A stretch of 64,000 nt of DNA from Paenibacillus allorhizosphaerae (GTDB lineage: Bacteria > Bacillota > Bacilli > Paenibacillales > NBRC-103111): contig NZ_CAJVCE010000005.1 of the NCBI RefSeq assembly GCF_910594985.1, forward strand, positions 62,001 through 126,000. Direction: 5' to 3'. The translations under genes and the position numbers were made by a program. Under the pieces are notes generated by a model that worked only from the letters and a program-made list of their open reading frames with translations, was not told the DNA's origin and ran no database searches. Each line of letters begins with the position of its first letter. Within the stretch, counting starts at the first letter, position 1. This document shows, in pieces, positions 19,305 to 27,860 of the stretch.

Positions 19305-21379
19305 TGACCTCCACCTGCTCTTTCGGCCTGACCTTGCGTGCCGTTAGCCGGAGCGTTACCTTGTGCCGGACGCTGTCCCTGACCCTGCTGCTGCGTCTGA
19401 CCGTTTGCCGGCGTCTGCCCTTGGTTTTGGCCCTGCTGCCGCTGCTGATTGTTTTGTTGGTTGTTTTGCTTTTGCTGACCGTTCTGTTGACCATTCTGTT
19501 GATTGTTTTGCTGCCCTTGCTGCTTTTGCCCGGCACCCTGCTGCTGGCTGCCTTCCTGGCCTGGTTGAACGACTTGAACGGCCGCCTTGTCGGAAAGCAT
19601 CTCCTGGCCTTTCACGACGACTTCGTCGCCTTCCTTCAGTCCGCTCGTTATTTCAAACATCGCGCTTGTGAGGGCTCCGACCTTGACAGACACTTTTTTC
19701 GCTTTGCCTTCCTGTACGATAAAAACCGCATTTCCGCTCGGCTGGCTGATGACCGCGTCGGCAGGAATCATAATGGCTTTGCGACCTTCGTTTTTCAAGC
19801 TTGACGAAGCGAACATGCCCGGAAGCAGTTCCTTCTTCGGATCGTTTATTTTAATGTCGATGCCGTACGACTTCGTAACTGAATCAAGCGTAGGACGGAT
19901 GACCGTTACAACGCCGTCGAACGATTTCCCTAACGTCGGGACGTTGACCTTCATTTCCATGCCGATCTTGATCTTGCCTACATTGGCCTCGGACACGCTG
20001 ACGCTCGCCTGAACCGGATCCAGCGCGGCGATGGACACGATGTTGCCATTGTTCCCCGCATTTTGTCCGATCGGCGTGTTAATCGACGTGACGACCCCAT
20101 CCACCGGCGAAGAAAGCACCCCGTCCTGCAGCTGCTCTTCCAGAACGCGCAGGTTGTTTTGCGCCTGCTGCAATTGGGCATCGTTTACCGTCAAACTTGC
20201 CGATTTATTGTTTTCCAGCGTTTGTTCGGTTTGGGCTACCTGCGCTTTCGATACGTTCAAGTTCGTCTCGAGCGAAGCCAACGTGTTTTGCAACGAAAGC
20301 TGGTCTTTTTTCAGCGATTGCTGGTTGGATTCCATAATGATTGCCAAGTTGTTCTGCGCATTCGTGAGCGTCAATAAATCGCGGTTCAGCTGTTCCTGCG
20401 CCGTTTGTACGATTTGGGAGCTCTGTGCGGCCGCCAGGTCCGCCTCTGCTTTGGTCAGCGCGGATTGCGCGTTGACAAGGGCCGTGGTCGGCGCCTGCTG
20501 CGACTGGTCGTACGCAAGCTGTGCCGATTGTAACTTGGCGATCGCGCTGTCGATGCCCGCTTTGTCGCCTTTGGCCAGCGCGTTCTGGTAGGCGATTGCT
20601 GCTTGTTGCACTTCCAACTGACGGCTTTGCAGCGAGTTGGATGAAGTGGTCGTTTGCCCTTGCAGGCTGTCCTGCTGCTGGCTCAACGTATTTTGAGCGG
20701 TAGCGAGGTTTTGATTATATGTATTGATTTGCGTATTCAACGTTTGCTGCGCCAGAGCGACCGTCTGCTTTGCCGTTGCGATCGTGTTCATCTGGTCGCT
20801 GACCGCTTTATTATAGCTTGCTTGCGAAACGGCGACTTGCTGCTGTGCGGCGGCGACCGAGTTTTGCTGATCTTGGATCGCCTTGGCCAAGTTCGCTTTC
20901 TGCACTTCCAGCTGTTTCTCCGTCGTTGCTATACTGTTGACTTGATCGCTCTGTGCCTTCTCGTATTGGGCGGCCGTGACAGCCAAACTGGCTTGCGATT
21001 GCGATATTTGCTGCTGCAGCTGGGTCGTATCGATCTGGGCGAGCGGCTGGCCCTTTTTGACATAGTCGCCCACCTTCACCATGACATCGGTAACACGGCC
21101 CGTAACCCGGGAGGAAACGTTAGTCGTATACTGAGGCGTGATAGAGCCGGTAAATACCTGTCCGCCTCCCACGTCCTGCATCTTTACCGTTTGTGTTTCA
21201 ACCGCAAATTGGCGAGGGCCGGAACGCTGCTGCTGCTGATTAGGCTGTCCCGCCGCGCCTTGCTTTGGCTTCCCCACCCCTCCGTTCAGAAAAGTAACGC
21301 CGGCAACGGCAACGACGGCAATGACCGCGATCGTTACCATCAACCATTTTTTCGATACGTTTTGCATCCACCTGATCAT
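19301..21379 (-). CDS. RND membrane fusion (periplasmic adaptor-like) protein with Q/N-rich tail
   Basis: 692 residues. One N-terminal helix (WLMVTIAVIAVVAVAGVTFL), then a Gln-rich spacer and a first lipoyl half-motif (VSSRVTGRVTDVMVKVGDYV). A coiled-coil hairpin of about 280 residues follows, made of Q/A/S heptad-like runs, then the second lipoyl half (GVVTSINTPIGQNAG) and the beta-barrel. The last about 85 residues are almost only Gln, Asn and Gly. The coiled coil is about twice the usual length. ATG 21379 has GGAGG 7 nt upstream; an earlier frame start at 21499 has no such site. It is the first gene of a two-gene operon with the RND permease. Confidence 0.9.
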   Translation of the reverse strand: MIRWMQNVSKKWLMVTIAVIAVVAVAGVTFLNGGVGKPKQGAAGQPNQQQQRSGPRQFAVETQTVKMQDVGGGQVFTGSITPQYTTNVSSRVTGRVTDVMVKVGDYVKKGQPLAQIDTTQLQQQISQSQASLAVTAAQYEKAQSDQVNSIATTEKQLEVQKANLAKAIQDQQNSVAAAQQQVAVSQASYNKAVSDQMNTIATAKQTVALAQQTLNTQINTYNQNLATAQNTLSQQQDSLQGQTTTSSNSLQSRQLEVQQAAIAYQNALAKGDKAGIDSAIAKLQSAQLAYDQSQQAPTTALVNAQSALTKAEADLAAAQSSQIVQTAQEQLNRDLLTLTNAQNNLAIIMESNQQSLKKDQLSLQNTLASLETNLNVSKAQVAQTEQTLENNKSASLTVNDAQLQQAQNNLRVLEEQLQDGVLSSPVDGVVTSINTPIGQNAGNNGNIVSIAALDPVQASVSVSEANVGKIKIGMEMKVNVPTLGKSFDGVVTVIRPTLDSVTKSYGIDIKINDPKKELLPGMFASSSLKNEGRKAIMIPADAVISQPSGNAVFIVQEGKAKKVSVKVGALTSAMFEITSGLKEGDEVVVKGQEMLSDKAAVQVVQPGQEGSQQQGAGQKQQGQQNNQQNGQQNGQQKQNNQQNNQQRQQGQNQGQTPANGQTQQQGQGQRPAQGNAPANGTQGQAERAGGGQ

Positions 21380-21619
21380 GACCATTCCTCCATGTGCTCT
21401 ACTTGCGGTAAAGTAAACGCTTTCCGGTCCCATAAACGGATATTGAACATTAAAAATTTCAGCCGCTCTTCCCCTATGGGCGCACTGTCCTAAGTTCAAA
21501 TTAGCTTACATTCATGATCAAATTGTGATGTAAATGTGAAAAAAGTGTGAAAATCTTCAAAATAACCACCTTTTACGGGGAAAAGACAGCTCCAATAAAG
21601 GATAAGCGGAAAAGAAAAA

Positions 21620-21868
21620 GGACCCCATGCGGGATCCTTCTCAACGGTGAATTCGATTTTATGGTACTTTTGCACTTGAACCTTGCGAAAAGCTCGGGTC
21701 TTACCTCACCACACTACTCGCAGTACGGGTACTACGCTAACGTGTCTTTGGCACATCCCTCCGCTTCTATCTCGATTCAGTAACAACTTCCCCGGTATTT
21801 CTCGTTGATTCGCTCAACGGAACCACACCTCTCTTTTTTCACCGTTGATAGTATGTTGCGCAGGGACC
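21620..21868 (-). ncRNA. candidate structured RNA of unknown class, ending in a terminator
   Basis: The segment between the L,D-transpeptidase and RND genes shows strong RNA-like structure on the minus strand. An 11-bp perfect long-range helix (TCAACGGTGAA at 21848-21838 with TTCACCGTTGA at 21651-21641) encloses about 190 nt. Inside are local hairpins, for example CGTTGA-GCGAA-TCAACG and GTAGTA-CCCG-TACTGC. Directly 3' is an intrinsic terminator (GGATCCC-GCAT-GGGGTCC then TTTTTCTTTT). A -10-like TATAAA (21880-21875) precedes it. I compared it by eye with the common riboswitch consensuses and none fits. It may be a free small RNA or a leader of the downstream pump operon (start 240 nt away). 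Confidence 0.5.
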
Positions 21869-21895
21869 CGATCTTTTATACACATTAATTTTTAT

Positions 21896-22417
21896 TTATT
21901 CCCGAATGATGACGACCGTTCCGAGCGGAATGTGGCGGTACAGCCATTCGATATCCCGGTTATGCATGCGAATGCAGCCGGAAGAAGCGCTGCTGCCGAT
22001 GGAATAGGGGCGGTTGGTCCCGTGTATACCGTACGTATACCCACCCGTTCCCGGTACATTGAGCCCCATCCAGCGCGAGCCGAGCGGATTGCGCGGATGT
22101 CCGCCTGGCACTTGTTTGCGCACGTACCACGGCTTCACGATTTTGGTCACGATATTGAATTGTCCCGTCGGCGTCAAGGCCTTGGTTCGGCCGGTCGCGA
22201 CGGCAAAATAGTACATCGGGCGTCCGTTCACAAAAACGGTCAGCCGGTTCGATGTTTTATTGATCACAAGATATACGCCTTCTTCTTCCAATCCGGTCGG
22301 GACGGTCGGAAGTCTGGCGCTCGGCGCCAGCGCGCCTGCATACGTCGGAAAAGCCAGGAGGAGCGTTAATGTTAATAAAAGCATAAGGCCCCTTAGACTT
22401 ATGATCATCTTGTTCAT
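21896..22417 (-). CDS. L,D-transpeptidase (YkuD domain)
   Basis: 173 residues. A signal-peptide-like hydrophobic N-terminus (LRGLMLLLTLTLLLAFPTYAGA) leads into a YkuD catalytic domain with GIHGT (catalytic His) and SSGCIRM (catalytic Cys and conserved Arg). The domain lacks an N-terminal LysM, unlike many Bacillus relatives. It cross-links peptidoglycan through meso-diaminopimelate or attaches proteins to it (family knowledge). Start: three in-frame candidates lie within 12 bases; ATG 22417 has GTGAGG 6 nt upstream, while GTG 22429 overlaps that site. Monocistronic on the minus strand. Confidence 0.9.
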   Translation of the reverse strand: MNKMIISLRGLMLLLTLTLLLAFPTYAGALAPSARLPTVPTGLEEEGVYLVINKTSNRLTVFVNGRPMYYFAVATGRTKALTPTGQFNIVTKIVKPWYVRKQVPGGHPRNPLGSRWMGLNVPGTGGYTYGIHGTNRPYSIGSSASSGCIRMHNRDIEWLYRHIPLGTVVIIRE

Positions 22418-22681
22418 ACTCATCCTCACGTCATCGGCTGAATTTTCAATGGTTATAGTTTGCTCTCTTGTACTAGGGGGATATTCGCGGAATGGGGAAG
22501 CGGGAAAGAGGCAATGGGTACGACCTTGGTTAGCGAGTTTGCTTGAGGCGCAAATTCAAAGGAAATTCGCCCTGCTTGCCGCGATGACGCGAGTTTTTTC
22601 CTTGTTCGTCCATTTTTTCCGTTCCAGGATTGCCGTGAAATGGTATAATTTGTTGAGCACGTTAATATGGAGGCGTTACGG

Positions 22682-23617
22682 ATGGTTACACGGATTCGGA
22701 AGGAAGCGGTGTTGCCGGATTCGCTGCGAATTTCATTTTTGGGCGACAGTATTACGGACAATGGACTTTATATTGCGTATTTGGATGCTTATTTCCGGTA
22801 TCATCATCCGGCGACAGGCATCACTTTCATCAATCTCGGCGTCAGCAGCGAGACGGCTTCGGGGCTAAGCGAGCCGGAGCATCCTTTCCCCCGGCCTTGC
22901 GTTCATGACCGGCTGGCGCGGGCACTGGAAGAAAGCCGGCCCGACCGGGTCGTGTTATGTTACGGGATGAATGACGGGATCTATCACCCCTTCGCGAATG
23001 AACGGTTTCAAGCCTATAAAGACGGCATGAGCCGCGCGATTCAAGCGGTAAAACAAGCGGGGGCGAAAGCGATCGTGCTTACACCGCCGCCTTTTGACGC
23101 AAAGTCGAAGCCCCAAGGGTCCGAACCGGTATCATCATATAGCTGGAAAACGCCTTATGCTAAATATAACGAGGTGCTGGGACGGTATGCGGATTGGATC
23201 ATGACGTTAACGAGCGAAACGGAAGCCGTAGTCAATATTTACGAGCCGCTGTGGACCGAAATATGCGCAGCTGAACAACATGGCGAACCAGGGCTAACGG
23301 GCGACGGCATTCACCCTAACGCCAGGGGGCATTGGATCATTGCGAAGACGCTGCTGAACAGCCTGTTCGATGCGGATCCGGAAGCGATGCCGGACTACAT
23401 GGAGGATGCGGATCCGCCGGCATGGTTCTCTCTGACGCTGCAGCGCCACCGTCTGCTCAGCAGCGCCTGGAAAGAGCACGTCGGCCATACGAATCCGAAT
23501 AAATCGCAAGCTCTGCCGCTCGAGGCGGCACTTGTTCGCGGCGGACAATTAGCGGAAGAAATCCGCGGCTTGCTTCAAACGGGGAAACGGACTAACGACG
23601 CTTTCCGCAAGGAATAA
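22682..23617 (+). CDS. SGNH/GDSL-type hydrolase
   Basis: 311 residues. Block I is LGDSITDNG (nucleophile Ser), block II the Gly of GVSSETASG, block III the Asn in CYGMNDG, and block V GDGIHPN (Asp and His), so all four conserved positions are present. No signal peptide is visible, so it is probably a cytoplasmic esterase or lipase of broad type, perhaps deacetylating imported sugars. ATG 22682 has GGAGG 8 nt upstream; the longer frame starting at 22667 begins before that site. The C-terminal 60 residues are outside the core SGNH fold. Confidence 0.88.
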   Translation: MVTRIRKEAVLPDSLRISFLGDSITDNGLYIAYLDAYFRYHHPATGITFINLGVSSETASGLSEPEHPFPRPCVHDRLARALEESRPDRVVLCYGMNDGIYHPFANERFQAYKDGMSRAIQAVKQAGAKAIVLTPPPFDAKSKPQGSEPVSSYSWKTPYAKYNEVLGRYADWIMTLTSETEAVVNIYEPLWTEICAAEQHGEPGLTGDGIHPNARGHWIIAKTLLNSLFDADPEAMPDYMEDADPPAWFSLTLQRHRLLSSAWKEHVGHTNPNKSQALPLEAALVRGGQLAEEIRGLLQTGKRTNDAFRKE

Positions 23618-23675
23618 TCGCGTCGCTATGCATATTCCGCAGATGATGAAAAGCAGCAAAATCGAGGTGAACGCT

Positions 23676-24035
23676 ATGAATCACGAACAAATTATGGCGT
23701 ATGGACTCCGCAAGCCCGGCACATCCGTGCGCTATCCGTTCGACCCGGCAATGCCGGTGCTTTATGTCGGAGATAAAATATTTGCGCTTCTCGGCTCCTA
23801 TCAGGGCTATCCTAGCGTCAACCTGAAATGCGATCCGGACAGCGCATGGCTTACGCGAGAGCAATACCCGAACGTCGTGTTCGGCGGCTATCATATGAAC
23901 AAGCGCCATTGGAACACGGTTTTGCTGAACGGTTCGGTGCCATGGGAGGAGCTGCGCGATTTTGTAGACGAATCGTATCAACTGGTCATCGCCAATCTTC
24001 CGAAACGGGTAAGGGAGCAGCTCGCCGTTCAATAA
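23676..24035 (+). CDS. MmcQ/YjbR family protein
   Basis: 119 residues with the family pattern: PGTSVRYPFDP near the N-terminus, then VGDKIFALL, the NLKCDPDSA segment, and VFGGYHMNKRHWNTVLLNG with the conserved His and Trp, ending in a helical SYQLVIANLPK. The fold is the CyaY-like, so-called double-wing DNA-binding type; the cellular role is unknown. ATG 23676 has GAGGTGA 6 nt upstream. It follows the SGNH hydrolase gene by 58 bp and may share its transcript. Confidence 0.88.
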   Translation: MNHEQIMAYGLRKPGTSVRYPFDPAMPVLYVGDKIFALLGSYQGYPSVNLKCDPDSAWLTREQYPNVVFGGYHMNKRHWNTVLLNGSVPWEELRDFVDESYQLVIANLPKRVREQLAVQ

Positions 24036-24101
24036 GAGGCGATCGTACCTGAGGCGGGTGGGCGAGGCGTCCGACTTGACTCGCGCAAGGTTGATGCATC
24101 G

Positions 24102-24614
24102 TTATGTGGTACTAATCATGTTGTACCATACATAATGCGCAGGCAGCAGCAAAGTCAGCAGCGCCAAAACATACCGGAACAAGGTTTCGGATACGGCTCC
24201 CGTATCAATGGCAGCGAATTTCGGCAGCAGCCGAAATTTGAATTTGACGGGCCAGCACAGCTCGACCCCCTGCTCGTTGAACAAGTCGATCAGCGGGTGT
24301 GACGCATAAGCAAGCAGGAAGCTCCAATACAATAGCGGCGGAAGAGATGAAAACATCAACCCGAGCGCCAAAAGAAACAGAATGGAGTGTGTCATCGTCC
24401 GGTGGCGAACCTTTGCCAAACGTAAGATAGCCGACAGCGGGAAAAAAATTTTGGCCATGGTCGAGCCCTGTTTATCAATGTCGGCGAGCGGACCGGCCAA
24501 GCAGCCGATCAGCAGGGCCGCCGCGGATTCCCATGAGAATGGCGAGTCTTGCATGTACAGCACCACGCCTTCGGCGGCGAGCAGTCCTGCAAAGCTATGC
24601 GTTTTTTGAAGCAT
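24102..24614 (-). CDS. YdjM-like membrane protein (DUF457)
   Basis: 170 residues with about four membrane segments. Conserved polar motifs are TH at the N-terminus (QKTHSF), GPLADIDKQGS, RHRTMTHS and HPLIDLFN, matching the metal-dependent hydrolase-like DUF457/YdjM family. His and Asp residues in these motifs could bind metal. Family function is not established; E. coli YdjM is in the LexA regulon, but I see no LexA box here. Start ATG 24614 has GGAGGA 9 nt upstream. Convergent with the MmcQ/YjbR gene. Confidence 0.85.
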   Translation of the reverse strand: MLQKTHSFAGLLAAEGVVLYMQDSPFSWESAAALLIGCLAGPLADIDKQGSTMAKIFFPLSAILRLAKVRHRTMTHSILFLLALGLMFSSLPPLLYWSFLLAYASHPLIDLFNEQGVELCWPVKFKFRLLPKFAAIDTGAVSETLFRYVLALLTLLLPAHYVWYNMISTT

Positions 24615-24788
24615 CGTTTTGGTCCTCCGGTTTCATAGGTGCAGACAATCGAAAAGCGCACGCATATTATACCAAACATATGATCGCATCGCTACTGTCT
24701 TAAGGCCCAAGAATCTTTTATATTCATTTGAAACTTTAAGCGTGCATATCCGTATGATGTAAGCGTAATCATTTTCCCCTTTGGAGCG

Positions 24789-26360
24789 ATGATCCCTTCC
24801 ATGAGAAACAAACGAAAACTATTGATCCCACTCACCTACGGATTGCTCGTCGCTGTTACTGCCGCGTTCGCGGCATGTCCCTCGTTTCGCGCGGAAACCG
24901 GCGGCGAAGCGGCCGTTCCCGCAGTCGCGCCCCGAGAGCCAGGCCCCGACGCTTGGTGGAGCGGTCAAGCCGATGCAGCCGATCAAAATGGCCAGCCCGA
25001 TGCGGCGCATGAATACCGTGCCCGCGCGACCGCTTACGCGAACAGCCTTCAATCGCAAACCGCCGCTAATGGCAAGAGTGCTCTTGCCGCTGCAGTGCCG
25101 CCGCTTGCGGAAGCGGCTCTGTACGTGCGAACGCCCCGCAGCGCACCGCAAAAGCTCGCCAAGCATGAGCCTGCGTCGGGCGTTTATTTGGGCATGCTCG
25201 GCGCAGACAGGCGAGTCGGCTACGATTTTTCCAAAATCGAAGGCGTCTACGAGAAGAAACATGCCATGTACTTAGCCTATGTCGGCTGGCGCAAATTCCA
25301 GACCGATACGAGCACATATTTCCCGAAACGGACGGCGGACAGAGTGAAGGCGCTCGGCGGAGCGCTCCAAATCGGCTGGGAACCCCGGTACGGACTGGAC
25401 GACGTGAAGGACGACGAATATGTGCGCACCTTCGCCCGCGAGGCCAAAGCTTCGGGCATTCCGATTTTCCTTCGCTATGCTTCGGAGATGAACGGCAACT
25501 GGGTGCCTTGGTATGGCGATCCGCAAAAGTATGTCGAAAAGTTTCGTCTCATTCACAGCATTATGGCTGAGGAAGCGCCGAATGTAGCGATGGTCTGGTC
25601 CCCGAATTTCGTGCCCGCGAATAACATTGATGAATATTATCCGGGCGATGCGTATGTCGACTGGGTCGGCTTTTCCCTCTATGCCACTCCGCTTACCGGC
25701 GGCGAGGAAGATTTGGAGCATACCGTCATCGAATATTTCGCTCCGCTGTACGCCAATTACAGCCACAAGCCGATAATGATTGCCGAAGGCGCCGTGGCGC
25801 ACACGGTACTGAAAACGAATCAATCATATCATGTCTGGGGAGAAGGACAGCTAGGCTACATGTACGCTTTCCTGCCGCGGATGTTCCCGATGGTCAAGGC
25901 GATGACGTATTTTAACTTCGGCCGCGCGCAGGCGCTTCGCTCGAATATGGAGTATGTATACGATCTCGGAGAAAGCGCGCTGATGGACGGCATGTACAAG
26001 CGGATCACCCGCAGCGACATGTTTTTGGACTATGTGGAGCAAGGCGTGAACGCCGCTCCGCACCAATATGTGCCGCTTTCCGGTTCGCAGCTGCCCGCAG
26101 GCAAACAGAAAGTGATGATGTACGCCCGGATGAAAGATGTAAGCACGCCGTTCGCGGTAGCGCTGTATCAAGGCGACCGAAGGCTTGGCATCAGCTATGA
26201 AATGCCGTGGGAAATCGATGTCGATATCCCGGCGGCGGACGCATCGAAGCCATGGCGCATCGTAGCTTTCAACAAACAGATGGAGCCGATTGCCGCCTCC
26301 CCCGGTACGGCCATTGCCCGAACGGAATCGCCTGATAAAATCAACAGCGGCGCGCCTTGA
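24789..26360 (+). CDS. secreted GH26-like glycoside hydrolase
   Basis: 523 residues. A signal peptide (LLIPLTYGLLVAVTAAFA) is followed by an Ala-rich low-complexity stretch of about 100 residues and a barrel domain from about residue 130. The acid/base Glu is in RYASEMNGNW, the GH26 pattern, and the nucleophile Glu probably in PIMIAEGAV. DWVGFSLY lies between the two, as in mannanases. The likely substrate is a beta-mannan or related beta-glycan (family knowledge). The C-terminal about 120 residues form a separate unassigned module. Two start codons (24789, 24801) are possible; GGAG sits badly for both. Next gene: glycerophosphodiester phosphodiesterase, 92 bp on. Confidence 0.82.
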   Translation: MIPSMRNKRKLLIPLTYGLLVAVTAAFAACPSFRAETGGEAAVPAVAPREPGPDAWWSGQADAADQNGQPDAAHEYRARATAYANSLQSQTAANGKSALAAAVPPLAEAALYVRTPRSAPQKLAKHEPASGVYLGMLGADRRVGYDFSKIEGVYEKKHAMYLAYVGWRKFQTDTSTYFPKRTADRVKALGGALQIGWEPRYGLDDVKDDEYVRTFAREAKASGIPIFLRYASEMNGNWVPWYGDPQKYVEKFRLIHSIMAEEAPNVAMVWSPNFVPANNIDEYYPGDAYVDWVGFSLYATPLTGGEEDLEHTVIEYFAPLYANYSHKPIMIAEGAVAHTVLKTNQSYHVWGEGQLGYMYAFLPRMFPMVKAMTYFNFGRAQALRSNMEYVYDLGESALMDGMYKRITRSDMFLDYVEQGVNAAPHQYVPLSGSQLPAGKQKVMMYARMKDVSTPFAVALYQGDRRLGISYEMPWEIDVDIPAADASKPWRIVAFNKQMEPIAASPGTAIARTESPDKINSGAP

Positions 26361-26452
26361 TTTTTCGGAAAAACAATCTATCACTAATTCAAATGATAGT
26401 ATGATATATTCATAGTAAACACACCACACACCACGAGCAGGAGACGCGCCCC

Positions 26453-27271
26453 ATGCAAAAAGTTCTGATGGTATTCACCCTCTTAGTCGCTGCCAATATA
26501 GCCTCTACCGGTTCTGCGCCGAAGACGCTTGCAGAAAATAAAAACATCGTTACCGCCCATCGAGGCAGCTCCGCAGCCGCTCCCGAGAATACGTTAAGCT
26601 CGATTCGCAAAGCGATCCGCGACGGAGCCGGCTACGCCGAAATTGACGTTCAGGAAACCGCCGACGGCGTTGTCATTCTGATGCACGACAATACGGCGCG
26701 CAGGACGGCGGGCATCGATAAGCCGGTATGGGAAATCGATTCGGGCGAGCTACGGAAAGCGAGCGCAGGCGCATGGTTCGGCAAGCAGTTCGAAGACGAG
26801 CGCGTACCTACGCTGGATGAAGCCATTCAAACGTCCAAAGGCCGCGTCAGACTTAACATCGAACTGAAAAATAACGGCCATCAGAAACAGCTTGCGGAAA
26901 AAACGGTCGCCCTGCTGCAAAAGCACGATTTCGATAATGATTGTACCATTACTTCATTCGATCCGGAATTGCTGCGAAAGGTGAAGAAGCTGCGGCCAGG
27001 CATTAAGACCGGACGCATTATCGGCGAAAAATCCGACGTAACTGAGAGCTTATACGCGTCGAGTGATTATGAAGTAATTAGCGCCGCTTATCCGCTCATT
27101 GACGAACAATTCATGCGCGACGCGCGTGAACACCATAAAAAAGTTTATGCTTGGACGGTCAACGAAAAGAAGTCGATGCAGAGAATGGTTTCTCTCGGGG
27201 TGGACAGTGTTATTACGAACGAACCCGAGCGGTTAGTCCGGTTATTGAAAACGATTCCGAAAGAGCGGTAA
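26453..27271 (+). CDS. glycerophosphodiester phosphodiesterase
   Basis: 272 residues with an N-terminal secretion-type segment (VLMVFTLLVAANIASTGSAPKTLA). The catalytic motif is VTAHRGSSAAAPENTLSS (the HRG and PENT elements), followed by EIDVQETADGVVILMHD (Glu-x-Asp, His), and VYAWTVNE near the end. The enzyme hydrolyses glycerophosphodiesters to glycerol-3-phosphate plus alcohol (family knowledge), and an exported form may recycle teichoic acid or phospholipid headgroups. The start has GCAGGAG about 8 nt upstream. It lies downstream of the GH26-like gene on the same strand. Confidence 0.93.
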   Translation: MQKVLMVFTLLVAANIASTGSAPKTLAENKNIVTAHRGSSAAAPENTLSSIRKAIRDGAGYAEIDVQETADGVVILMHDNTARRTAGIDKPVWEIDSGELRKASAGAWFGKQFEDERVPTLDEAIQTSKGRVRLNIELKNNGHQKQLAEKTVALLQKHDFDNDCTITSFDPELLRKVKKLRPGIKTGRIIGEKSDVTESLYASSDYEVISAAYPLIDEQFMRDAREHHKKVYAWTVNEKKSMQRMVSLGVDSVITNEPERLVRLLKTIPKER

Positions 27272-27339
27272 TGACCGCGGCCTCCTCATTACGCGATCGG
27301 TCAGGCTGACAGCTCGATCGATCATGGATTTGCGATGCG

Positions 27340-27801
27340 ATGAACGGTTCAACGGAAGCGGGGATTACTCAGACGATGTCCACAATATTTTTGGGTACGA
27401 AGCAATTGAATATGGCAGAAGAGCTGCGTCAGCTTGCCGAGGAATGGAATGCCGAGTGCCGGCACGTTCCGGAAGGACATTGGTTCCTGCCGGAATATAT
27501 GATGCGGATTCACGGCATTCACATTGAAGAGGAAGCAAGCGGATGGCGGTTTTGGCGCGAGGCGGATGCGACGACATGGGAAGATTTTTTGCTTATGCAT
27601 ATAACGCATCGGCTCGCTTCCAATCATGGGCAGCTGCTTGAATACGAATCGCAAGGTAAAATACGGCTAGTCGAACCGGAGCCGCACACTTTCGCCACCT
27701 TCGATCTATATGCGGAACGAGTGCTTGCAAAGGAGAGCGGCCTCGTTCGCGATATGAAAAAAAATTGGATCTATGCGCACCGAACCCGATATGTCCGATA
27801 G
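27340..27801 (+). CDS. conserved-looking hypothetical protein, 153 residues
   Basis: I do not recognise the family. The protein is soluble, rich in Trp, His and Glu (for example GHWFLPEYMMRIHG and GWRFWREADATTWEDF), with no signal peptide or membrane helix. The composition, the codon use like that of the neighbours and the terminator just after the stop suggest a real gene. The start is uncertain: ATG 27340 has no clear ribosome binding site, and ATG 27376 (MSTIFLG) is an alternative. It follows the glycerophosphodiesterase gene by 68 bp and converges on the sugar isomerase gene. Confidence 0.6.
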   Translation: MNGSTEAGITQTMSTIFLGTKQLNMAEELRQLAEEWNAECRHVPEGHWFLPEYMMRIHGIHIEEEASGWRFWREADATTWEDFLLMHITHRLASNHGQLLEYESQGKIRLVEPEPHTFATFDLYAERVLAKESGLVRDMKKNWIYAHRTRYVR

Positions 27802-27804
27802 ACG

Positions 27805-27848
27805 AAAAAAAGAGATTCCGTTCGCTTTACAAGCGGGAATCTCTTTTT
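27805..27848. terminator. bidirectional terminator
   Basis: AAAAAGAGATTCC pairs with GGAATCTCTTTTT, with an inner CGCTT/AAGCG stem. The two arms end in A and T tracts, so both converging genes (hypothetical on plus, sugar isomerase on minus) can use it. Confidence 0.9.
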
Positions 27849-27860
27849 CTTTGCGTGCGT

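Noticed and set aside
21547-21783. Plus-strand 78-codon frame over the candidate RNA
   Set aside because: No ribosome binding site, composition not protein-like, and it overlaps the structured RNA and its terminator.
21620-21868. A ydaO, S-box or T-box riboswitch for the RND operon
   Set aside because: None of the core blocks (GGGGTGAA, CCGTCAGC, GAAGCCCGGCAACC, GGTGGTACCGCG) occurs; the helix layout does not match. The class stays open.
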